This document shows positions 1 to 6,241 of a stretch of DNA of 9,235 nucleotides, in pieces (positions within the stretch are counted from its first letter, which is position 1; each line of letters opens with the position of its first letter). The stretch is taken from NCBI GenBank assembly GCA_003157675.1, contig PMKG01000449.1, positions 1 to 9,235 of the forward strand, given 5' to 3'. This DNA comes from Acidobacteriota bacterium. Lineage in GTDB: Bacteria > Acidobacteriota > Vicinamibacteria > Vicinamibacterales > Fen-181. The notes under the pieces are model-generated. The model saw nothing but the letters and a program-made list of their open reading frames with translations, was not told the origin of the DNA and ran no database searches. The position numbers and the translations under genes were made by a program.

Positions 1-18
1 GCAACCCTAAAGGGTCGC
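1..18 (-). terminator. Hairpin just downstream of dmsB; possible terminator or edge of a palindromic repeat
   Basis: Read on the minus strand, these 18 bases fold into a 7-bp stem (GCGACCC with GGGTTGC, one G-U wobble) around a TTTA loop. The hairpin begins 20 bp after the dmsB stop codon, where an end-of-operon terminator could sit. The T-run expected of a classic intrinsic terminator would lie outside the window and cannot be judged. The element could instead be one copy of a dispersed palindromic intergenic repeat. The fold is seen directly; the role is inferred. Confidence 0.35.
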
Positions 19-38
19 CCTACGTACAGCCTCCGGGC

Positions 39-653
39 TCAGAGTTCCTCCCAATTCGCCACTTCCGGCTCGCGCGCCTGTACGAGCGCGGCATGGCGAT
101 GGGGCTTGATCACGAGGGCGGGGCGGCTGATGGCGGGATCCTCGAGCGGAAAGACCCGGTCGAGCGTGCCGTGGCGCTGCCTGAGTTCCTCCAGGTCGCC
201 GAATTCCAGCGCGCGGTTCGGGCACGCGGCCACGCAGGCCGGCGCCTGGCCGGCGTCGACGAGATCCACGCACGCGTCACACTTGCTCACGCGGTTGGTC
301 GCCGCGTCGTACCGGATGGCTTCGTAGGGACAGTCGGCACGGCACTTGTTGCACTTGATGCAGCGCGACTCGTCGATGAGGACGATGCCGTCGGGGCGCT
401 TCCAGATGGCGTCGACCGAGCACTGCTTGCCGCAGACCGGCTCGGCGCAGTGGTGGCAGGCGACCGACAGGTTGTAGGCCAGGACGGTCGACGTCCACGC
501 GTCGCCGGTCTTCTGCCACGCGCCCGACGTCACCTCGTAGACGCGCCGCCAGTGCACGCCCGCCGCCAGGTCATGGTGGTCCTTGCACGCCACCTGGCAC
601 GTCTTGCAGCCGGAGCAGGCGTCGGAGTTCACGAAGAAAGCCAGTTGCGACAT
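39..653 (-). CDS. dmsB: DmsB-type iron-sulfur electron-transfer subunit
   Basis: This 204-residue ferredoxin-like protein matches the length and layout of E. coli DmsB (about 205 residues). It would pass electrons from the quinone pool or a membrane anchor to the molybdenum subunit encoded just upstream. Four cysteine groups are complete: C13/C16/C19/C23, C66/C69/C74/C78, C98/C101/C104/C108 and C125/C128/C140/C144. All 16 ligands are Cys, so four [4Fe-4S] clusters are expected, with no Trp substitution like the one giving the [3Fe-4S] cluster in NarH. It has no signal peptide or membrane segment, as expected for a subunit carried across the membrane with its Tat-bearing partner. The start at 653 gives the family N-terminus (FFVNSDACSGCKTC), although no strong Shine-Dalgarno precedes it. 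The gene lies 130 bp after dmsA. Family assignment is firm; the physiological substrate is not determined. Confidence 0.95.
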   Translation of the reverse strand: MSQLAFFVNSDACSGCKTCQVACKDHHDLAAGVHWRRVYEVTSGAWQKTGDAWTSTVLAYNLSVACHHCAEPVCGKQCSVDAIWKRPDGIVLIDESRCIKCNKCRADCPYEAIRYDAATNRVSKCDACVDLVDAGQAPACVAACPNRALEFGDLEELRQRHGTLDRVFPLEDPAISRPALVIKPHRHAALVQAREPEVANWEEL

Positions 654-664
654 AGAAGACTCAG

Positions 665-695
665 GGCTTCAGGCTTCGGGCTTCAGGCTTCGGGC
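665..695. repeat. Period-7 tandem repeat array, GGCTTCR unit
   Basis: About 4.4 head-to-tail copies of a 7-bp unit are visible: ggcttca, ggcttcg, ggcttca, ggcttcg, ggc. The last position alternates A/G. The array lies 11 bp upstream of the dmsB start codon, within the leader on the minus-strand transcript. Its 11-bp core ggcttcaggct (665-675, again at 679-689) is exactly complementary to agcctgaagcc at 763-773 in the second array, so the two can pair in RNA. Confidence 0.85.
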
Positions 696-742
696 AGGAC
701 CACCGGCGTCACACTGAGCCAGACAGCGTGACGTCGTGCACG

Positions 743-780
743 GCCTGTAGCCTGGAGCCTGGAGCCTGAAGCCTGGAGCC
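743..780. repeat. Period-7 tandem repeat array, GCCTGRA unit, inverted relative to the first
   Basis: About 5.4 copies of a 7-bp unit: gcctgta, gcctgga, gcctgga, gcctgaa, gcctgga, gcc. The array begins 3 bp after the dmsA stop codon on the minus strand. The unit is the reverse complement, with one or two changes, of the unit at 665-695. The whole region can therefore form an imperfect stem of about 30 bp around a loop of roughly 50-60 nt. The repeats are seen directly; any effect on transcript stability or dmsB translation is inferred. Confidence 0.85.
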
Positions 781-783
781 GAT

Positions 784-3198
784 TCAGGTCTTGCTCATTT
801 CTGCCATAACCGTGTGCTGCGCGTTGCCGAAGGCCAGCGGCGTCCACCGCTCCGATGTCAGAACGTTCACCGACCCGCCCGTGTCGACGTTCTTCTCGTT
901 CGGCGTCCACCAGGCCCCCTGCGGGATGGCTACGACGCCGGGCATGATCCGCCGCGTCACCCGGCACCTGATCGTCAGTTCGCCGCGGTCGTTGAACACG
1001 CGGACGGCGTCGCCGTTCGCGATCGAACGCGCCGCGGCGTCGGTCGGGTTTACGAACGCGCGCTGCGGGAACGCCTCCTCCAGCCAGTCCACGCCGCTCA
1101 TCGTCGAATGCACGCGGGCGAGCGAATGGTGGCCGATGACCTGCAGAGGGAACCTGCGCGCCTCGGGGCCGAACGGGCTCTCCCATTCCTGGATGTACTT
1201 CGGCACGGCCGGGATCTCGTCCGATTTGCCGAGCGCGTGCAACGCCGCCGAGAAGATTTCGATCTTCCCGGACGGCGTCGGCAGCGGGAACCGGCCGGGC
1301 TCCCGCCTGAAGTCCGCGAAGGCGACGACCGGCTTCGTGACCGGCACGGCATAAACGCCGGCGTTGCCGGCCGCGAATTCTCTCAGCGCCGGCAGGCCCG
1401 GGTATGCCGGCCGCAGTGCCGACAGCGCGGCCTCGACCCACTCGCGCTCGGCGCGCCCCTCGGTGAACGTCTCGCGCAGGCCCAGCAGGGCTGCGATGTC
1501 GGCGCAGATCTCGTAATCGCTCTTCGTCTCGCCGGCCGGCTCGACCGCCTTCGGCATCAGCAGCACTTCGTCGCCGTACTTCCAGCCGTCCTCGACGCCC
1601 CACGTCTCGAGCTGCGTGCAGGCCGGCAGCACGAGGTCGGCGAACCGCGCGGTCGGCGTCAGGAAGTTGTCCTGGACGACGAGGAACTCGACCAGACGCT
1701 CGTCCTGCAGCAGCTTCACGGTTCGGTTGATGTTGGCGTGCTGATTGACGACCGCGTTCGAGGCGACCGCGTACACGAGCTTGATGTCGTTATCGAGTCG
1801 CGCCGCACCGCGGACGCCGTGCTCGGGGCCAAGCTGTCTCCCGCGAACGACCGCCTCGGTCCAGAGAAACGTCGGGATACTGGCCTTGACCGCGTTCTCG
1901 CCGGCCGGGAACACGTTCCAGAGCGGCCCGCCCGACGGCGCCTGCAGCGCGAGCCCGCCGGCCCAGCCGCCCGGGATCCCCACGTTGCCGGTCAGCGCGG
2001 CGAGCACGCACCCGGCGCGCACCACCTGCTCGCCGTAGGCGCGCCGCTGCATGCCGTAGCCCTGGTAGAGCACGCCCGGCTTGCGCGTGGCGTATTCGCG
2101 CGCCAGGCGCTCGATCGTCGCGGACGGCACGCCCGTGATCCGATCGGCCCACGCTGTCGTCTTCGGCACCTTGTCGCGCGTGCCGAGCAGGTAGTCCTTG
2201 TAGGTCTCGGCGCCCTGCGCGTCGGCCGGCATCTGCGACTGGTCGAAGCCCACGCAGTGGCCGGCGACGAAGGCGGCGTCGTGCAGGCCCGCCGTCACCA
2301 TCACGTGGGCCATCGCCGTCATCATGGCCGCGTCGGTCCCCGGGCGGATCGGCACCCACTCGTCGGAGAGCGCGACGGCGCTCGGCGTCATCCTCGGATC
2401 GATGCAGACGACGCGTGCGCCCTGCTCGCGCGCCTTGCGAAGGAAGAACTCGGTGTTCGTACCGTCGCGGATCTCGCTCGGGTTCCAGCCCCACATCAGG
2501 ATCAGCTTCGCGTTCAGCCAGTCCTGCCGCTGGTTGCCGGTGACCGTCGTGCCGTAGACCGTCTCGGTGGCCCGCGCCATCGCCGCCCACGAGTAGTTGT
2601 TGTAGTGGCCGAGTGAACCGCCGAACAGGTTCAGCAGCCGCTGGGCGACCTGGCGCCCGTTGGTCTGGCTGTAGCTGCCGGTGCCGTAAGGCAGGAAGAT
2701 CGCGGAGTTTCCGTAGGTCTTCTTCACGCGCAGGAGTTCGGAGGCGACCTTGTCAAGCGCCTCGTCCCACGAGACCTGCTCGAAGCGCCCCTCGCCCCGT
2801 CGCCCCACGCGCTTGAGGGGGTGGAGCAGCCGGTCGGGATGGTACTGGCGCTTCCGGTAAGCGCGGCCCCGGATGCAGGCGCGAAGCTGCGGCGCCTCCA
2901 CGGTATCGGTGGGCCGGTCGTCGGCCTCGATGCGGACGATGCGACCGTTCTCGATGTGGAGCTTCAGCAGGCAGCGCCCGCCGCAGTTGTGCGACGGGCA
3001 GCCGACGCGCAGGATGCGCGATGTCGACGGCTGGCCGCCACCGGACGCCGCGCCGGCGTCGCGCGTCGCGCCGGCCGCGGGGACTGGTCCAGAGATCTCA
3101 GCCAGCAGATCGGCAGGCAGCGCCGACAGCGACGAGCCGACGAGCAGGCTCCACTTGAGGAAGCAGCGGCGAGTCGGATGGCGGTCGGGCTGGTCCAT
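784..3198 (-). CDS. dmsA: DmsA-type molybdopterin oxidoreductase, Tat-exported catalytic subunit
   Basis: This 804-residue protein is close in length and sequence to E. coli DmsA, the catalytic subunit of the DMSO reductase family that reduces S-oxides and N-oxides with electrons from DmsB. Residues 9-33 form a Tat signal (TRRCFLKW, then a hydrophobic stretch ending near ALPADLLA), so it should act outside the cytoplasm. A Gly/Ala/Ser-rich linker follows to about residue 60. The proximal [4Fe-4S] ligands are C67, C72, C76 and C108. The family segments YGTGSYSQTNGR (171-182), IDPRMT (266-271), PIRPGTDAA (283-291), ALTGNVGIPGG (401-411) and QHANINRT (486-493) are clear. Ser203 in HYNNYSWA matches the position of the serine Mo ligand in DmsA. 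The C-terminal guanylate-binding domain (about 685-800) has VFNDRGE and GGSVNVLTSERWTPLA. The start at 3198 places the Tat motif properly; the Shine-Dalgarno is poor. YnfE-like selenate reductase or another S-oxide reductase remains possible. Confidence 0.93.
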   Translation of the reverse strand: MDQPDRHPTRRCFLKWSLLVGSSLSALPADLLAEISGPVPAAGATRDAGAASGGGQPSTSRILRVGCPSHNCGGRCLLKLHIENGRIVRIEADDRPTDTVEAPQLRACIRGRAYRKRQYHPDRLLHPLKRVGRRGEGRFEQVSWDEALDKVASELLRVKKTYGNSAIFLPYGTGSYSQTNGRQVAQRLLNLFGGSLGHYNNYSWAAMARATETVYGTTVTGNQRQDWLNAKLILMWGWNPSEIRDGTNTEFFLRKAREQGARVVCIDPRMTPSAVALSDEWVPIRPGTDAAMMTAMAHVMVTAGLHDAAFVAGHCVGFDQSQMPADAQGAETYKDYLLGTRDKVPKTTAWADRITGVPSATIERLAREYATRKPGVLYQGYGMQRRAYGEQVVRAGCVLAALTGNVGIPGGWAGGLALQAPSGGPLWNVFPAGENAVKASIPTFLWTEAVVRGRQLGPEHGVRGAARLDNDIKLVYAVASNAVVNQHANINRTVKLLQDERLVEFLVVQDNFLTPTARFADLVLPACTQLETWGVEDGWKYGDEVLLMPKAVEPAGETKSDYEICADIAALLGLRETFTEGRAEREWVEAALSALRPAYPGLPALREFAAGNAGVYAVPVTKPVVAFADFRREPGRFPLPTPSGKIEIFSAALHALGKSDEIPAVPKYIQEWESPFGPEARRFPLQVIGHHSLARVHSTMSGVDWLEEAFPQRAFVNPTDAAARSIANGDAVRVFNDRGELTIRCRVTRRIMPGVVAIPQGAWWTPNEKNVDTGGSVNVLTSERWTPLAFGNAQHTVMAEMSKT

Positions 3199-3268
3199 GG
3201 GTTGACGGTCGGAGGGACGCCCGGATCATCACAGGACCAGGACGCCCTCCATCGTCGGTTCAGACTGA
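3199..3268. other. Spacer between M14 gene and dmsA, with a weak hairpin
   Basis: This 70-bp gap separates the second carboxypeptidase gene from dmsA. An imperfect inverted repeat lies inside it: GACG at 3204-3207 with CGTC at 3253-3256, and GGAGGG at 3211-3216 with CCCTCC at 3245-3250, separated by a small internal loop. No T-run follows it on the minus strand, so it is not a clear terminator. No obvious promoter was found. The gap leaves open whether dmsA is read through from the peptidase genes. Confidence 0.35.
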
Positions 3269-6223
3269 CTAGCGTCCCGCGTTCAGATGGCTCCAATTCA
3301 GAATCGCGTTGAACGCCAGGAAGTGGCTCCCGCTGGTTTCGTTCCGCCAGAACGGCCGCACGCCGAACAGCACGACGTGCCCCTTGCCGAGGCTCACGTC
3401 GACGAGCGCCGGCCGGCCGGCGAGCGCCTCTCCGCCCACGAGCGCGCCCGACAGGAGCAGGTCGGTCGGGTCCGTCGGGTACGACAGCAGTACTCGGGGG
3501 GCAATCGTGGTGTTCGCCCCGATTCCGCCGCGCCCGAATCCTCCGCCTGCGCCCGCGCTGCGGCCGCCCGCGCCGGCCTGCATGCTTGCCGGCGGCGGAC
3601 CGTCCAGTGTCGTCAGGCGCGACGGCGTCGCCATCGGCTGAAGGTTCGGCTGGAACGACGGTGTCGCCCCGCGTCCGCCACCGCCGCGCCCACCGCCGCC
3701 GGACAGCGCGAGAACGGGCCCGCTGTTGTAGATCACGCCCAACGCCTTCTGGTCGTAGCCGTAGAGGATCGGGCTCGTCCTGTCGCCGAGCAGCGTCTTG
3801 ATGACCGATCCCGGCGCCCAGAGACCCGTCGGCTGTTCGGTGACGACACCCGGCACGAGCCGGTAGTCGGGGAACACCCCGGCCGGCGGGCCTTCGGCGA
3901 TGAGGACGCCGCCCTCCTCGACGAACGCTTCGAGCGCCCGCATGCCGTCCCGGCCAAGGCTGCCGCGGCGATCCTCGGTCGTATCGGGCGCCGTCCCGAT
4001 GTTCGGCGTGAGGTCGGTCTTCTTGTACGGCTGGGGCGTCCCGCCCGCCGGGACGTCTCCACCGTCCACCTGCACCGGTCCAGCGGGATAGATGATGACG
4101 TCGAACTTCGCGCGGAGGTTACCCTGCCGCACGAGGTTGTCGGCGAAGTAGGTGTAGGGGACCTTCAGCCGGTCGAGCACCATGCGGACCCAGCCTTCGT
4201 CCTGCGTGCTCGACCACGAGTGGATGTAGCCGACGCGCGGCACGTCGAGGTCGTGCATCGGGACAGTCGGTGGCGTGTCGGTGGCCCACGCGGCGAGCCC
4301 GAGCTCCTTGATCTGCAGGTCGAGCGCGGCGCGGTCCGCGTTCGGGATGATGAAGGCGCCGGCGCCGAAGTGGTGTCCGGCCAGCTCGAACGGCTGTTCG
4401 GCGGCAGACATCTTCACCGCGGCATTCGCGAACCGGAACGTCACCAGCCCGTCGTCGGTGGTGTGATCGACAACAAGCGTGCGGCCGCCACCCTCGATCG
4501 TTCCGACGCCCTTGAAGTCGGCCGTCGCGAGCGCCATCGGCTTGTCGAAGATGCCCTTGTCCTCGATCCTCAGAACCTGCAGATTGCGGACCAGCGTGAA
4601 CGACCAGCCGGTGTCGTCGTACGGGCGCGGATTCTGCTCGGGAAACCACTGCGTGCCGAGCAGCATGTTGACGAATCCTCCGTAGGGCTGATCGAGGCGG
4701 ATGACATAGTCGCCGGCCGCCACATGGACGTTGCCGATCGTGAAGGGCGCCGTCGCCGTGTGTACCTCGACCGCGTCGCGGCGGAAGTAATTCATCAGGT
4801 CGGCGGCATCGGCGCGTCGGCGCTGGCGCGCCGGGACCACGTAGGCGTAGGGCGCCTGCGTTCTTCCTTTCTCGACCATCATCTTGTTCTTGACGTAGTA
4901 GTTCTCGAGGATCAGCTCGTGGTTCTTCGCCACGGTGTTGAGGGCGATGAGCAGCGCCGACTGCTGCATGTTGATATTGGACCGGCCGCTCCACTGCACT
5001 CCCTCGGGCGGCACCGGGTAGGGCCGATACCACTCGCGGCTCTGGCCGCCGGCCACCAGCCGTCCTGGACCAGCCGCGGCGGCAGGCGCGCCCGCCGGCG
5101 CTTCGCCGCCCCTGCCCCCGCCGCCGTAGCTCTGCGTCTCGTAGAATCGGCCGATCGAGTTGTGCGTCACCGCGATCCAGAGCAGGAAGTTGGGCGCCCA
5201 GCCGTCCCAGTAGTTGTAGGTGTACACGCCGGGCACGCCGCGCTTGGTCATCTCCATCAACTCGGTCTGCGACAGCCACCACCACTCGCTCGCCAGCACG
5301 GGCGGGATCTCGGTGTTGTATGGCCCGGTGCCGGCTGACGTATAGAGCAGCGTCACCGACTCGTGGAGGTCGTGCAGCACCTGAGGGCGCAGGTCGAGGA
5401 ACAGGCGCAGGATGTTCTCGCTCAGCTTCAAGCCCTTGCCGATCGTGTCGCGGTTGTCGTCGTGCGCGACGTACCTGCCCCAGTACGTCATGCCGGGCTG
5501 CGGCTGCCCGGCGTCGGCCGCGCGCCGGTTGTCCACGTAGCGCTCGTGGCCGTCCACCTCGCTCACCGGCACGATGACCACGACCGCGTTGTGGCGGATC
5601 TGTTGGATGAACGGCGATTCCTCGACCGCCAGCCGGAAGGCCAGTTCGATCAGCATTTCCGGGCTGCCGGCCTCGGGGGAGTGGATGCTGCCGGTCACCA
5701 CGTAGAACGGCTTGCCGGCCTGAATCAACTCTCGGGCCTGCGCCTCGGTGAGCGTGCGCGGATCGCTGAGCTGGCGCGTGATCTTCTTGTAGCGATCGAT
5801 CGAGGCGATCGTCGCTTCGTCGGACACAGCCAGGGCGACCATCGGCCGCCCTTCCTCCGTCTTGCCGATCTCCCACATCGTCGCGCGCGGCGAGGCCTTG
5901 GCGAGCGCCTGGTAGTAGCGGACGATGTCCTTGTGGTAGGTGAGGCGGCTGTCCTCCCCGGGCACATAGCCGAAGAACTTCAGGGGTGAGGGCACCGTCG
6001 AAGACGCCGGCATGTGGTCGACGAGCTCGGTCAGGATGCGCTTGTCTGGCGTCGCGGCCAGGATGCGCCTGGTGTACTCCTGGTCGAGTGCCTGCGCCCG
6101 CTGGCCTGCCGGAGCGTTCTTCTGTCCGACGGCCTGCCGCGCCTGGATGCCCACCGCGTACGCCAGCACCACGCCGAGAATCAGGGCCGCCACGACGGCG
6201 GTCCGACACAGTTTCTTGAACAT
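3269..6223 (-). CDS. Secreted M14-family zinc carboxypeptidase with C-terminal amidotransferase-like domain (paralogue 1)
   Basis: This 984-residue exported metallopeptidase should remove residues from peptide C-termini or process peptides outside the cytoplasm; the substrate is unknown. Residues 1-29 are a Sec-type signal (basic MFKKLCR, then a hydrophobic core). The catalytic domain spans about 78-365: H181 and E184 (HSPE) and H287 (DLH) fit the zinc ligands, NRD at 257-259 fits the substrate-binding Asn/Arg, and E362 is the candidate catalytic Glu. A Gly/Ala-rich stretch (367-396) follows E362 directly. The C-terminal half has an alpha/beta region resembling a class I glutamine amidotransferase fold (about 663-835), but without a nucleophile Cys, so it is probably structural or binding. 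A long Gly-rich segment (841-903) interrupts it before the final strands. The start is supported by GGGAGG at 6229-6234 on the minus strand. The gene is 18 bp downstream of its paralogue, so they form an operon. Confidence 0.9.
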   Translation of the reverse strand: MFKKLCRTAVVAALILGVVLAYAVGIQARQAVGQKNAPAGQRAQALDQEYTRRILAATPDKRILTELVDHMPASSTVPSPLKFFGYVPGEDSRLTYHKDIVRYYQALAKASPRATMWEIGKTEEGRPMVALAVSDEATIASIDRYKKITRQLSDPRTLTEAQARELIQAGKPFYVVTGSIHSPEAGSPEMLIELAFRLAVEESPFIQQIRHNAVVVIVPVSEVDGHERYVDNRRAADAGQPQPGMTYWGRYVAHDDNRDTIGKGLKLSENILRLFLDLRPQVLHDLHESVTLLYTSAGTGPYNTEIPPVLASEWWWLSQTELMEMTKRGVPGVYTYNYWDGWAPNFLLWIAVTHNSIGRFYETQSYGGGGRGGEAPAGAPAAAAGPGRLVAGGQSREWYRPYPVPPEGVQWSGRSNINMQQSALLIALNTVAKNHELILENYYVKNKMMVEKGRTQAPYAYVVPARQRRRADAADLMNYFRRDAVEVHTATAPFTIGNVHVAAGDYVIRLDQPYGGFVNMLLGTQWFPEQNPRPYDDTGWSFTLVRNLQVLRIEDKGIFDKPMALATADFKGVGTIEGGGRTLVVDHTTDDGLVTFRFANAAVKMSAAEQPFELAGHHFGAGAFIIPNADRAALDLQIKELGLAAWATDTPPTVPMHDLDVPRVGYIHSWSSTQDEGWVRMVLDRLKVPYTYFADNLVRQGNLRAKFDVIIYPAGPVQVDGGDVPAGGTPQPYKKTDLTPNIGTAPDTTEDRRGSLGRDGMRALEAFVEEGGVLIAEGPPAGVFPDYRLVPGVVTEQPTGLWAPGSVIKTLLGDRTSPILYGYDQKALGVIYNSGPVLALSGGGGRGGGGRGATPSFQPNLQPMATPSRLTTLDGPPPASMQAGAGGRSAGAGGGFGRGGIGANTTIAPRVLLSYPTDPTDLLLSGALVGGEALAGRPALVDVSLGKGHVVLFGVRPFWRNETSGSHFLAFNAILNWSHLNAGR

Positions 6224-6241
6224 CGGTTCCTCCCGTCCGCG
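6224..6241 (-). promoter_or_regulatory. Shine-Dalgarno of paralogue 1 in the 18-bp gap
   Basis: On the minus strand this gap reads a strong GGGAGG (6229-6234) placed 5 nt before the ATG at 6223. The upstream M14 gene ends with TAG at 6242-6244, so ribosomes leaving it could re-initiate here. This supports the start and co-transcription of the two peptidase genes. Confidence 0.75.

Larger units (their letters stand above)
654..783. other. Spacer between dmsA and dmsB carrying inverted repeat arrays
   Basis: This 130-bp spacer is long for a gap between two subunit genes of one enzyme, which usually abut. It holds two period-7 repeat arrays in opposite orientations, listed separately. Between them is a short inverted repeat: CGTCAC at 707-712 and GTGACG at 728-733, with a 15-nt loop. 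No open frame of note is seen. The dmsB ribosome-binding region at the left end is weak. Confidence 0.7.

Noticed and set aside
707..733. CGTCAC/GTGACG inverted repeat as a regulator operator
   Set aside because: The half-sites are only 6 bp with a 15-nt gap inside a larger repeat structure, and lie within a transcribed spacer. It fits a loop element of the stem better than an operator.
814..2616. A 600-codon plus-strand open frame opposite dmsA
   Set aside because: Its translation is Arg/Ala/Val/Asp-rich with no recognisable domain, while the opposite strand encodes an end-to-end DmsA match. GC-rich codons suppress stops on the other strand.
3199..3268. Rho-independent terminator after the M14 operon
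   Set aside because: The inverted repeat is interrupted by bulges and no T-run follows on the minus strand; recorded only as a weak hairpin.
3287..5338. A 683-codon plus-strand open frame opposite M14 paralogue 1
   Set aside because: No family motifs, odd composition and full overlap with a well-supported peptidase gene; judged a codon-bias shadow.
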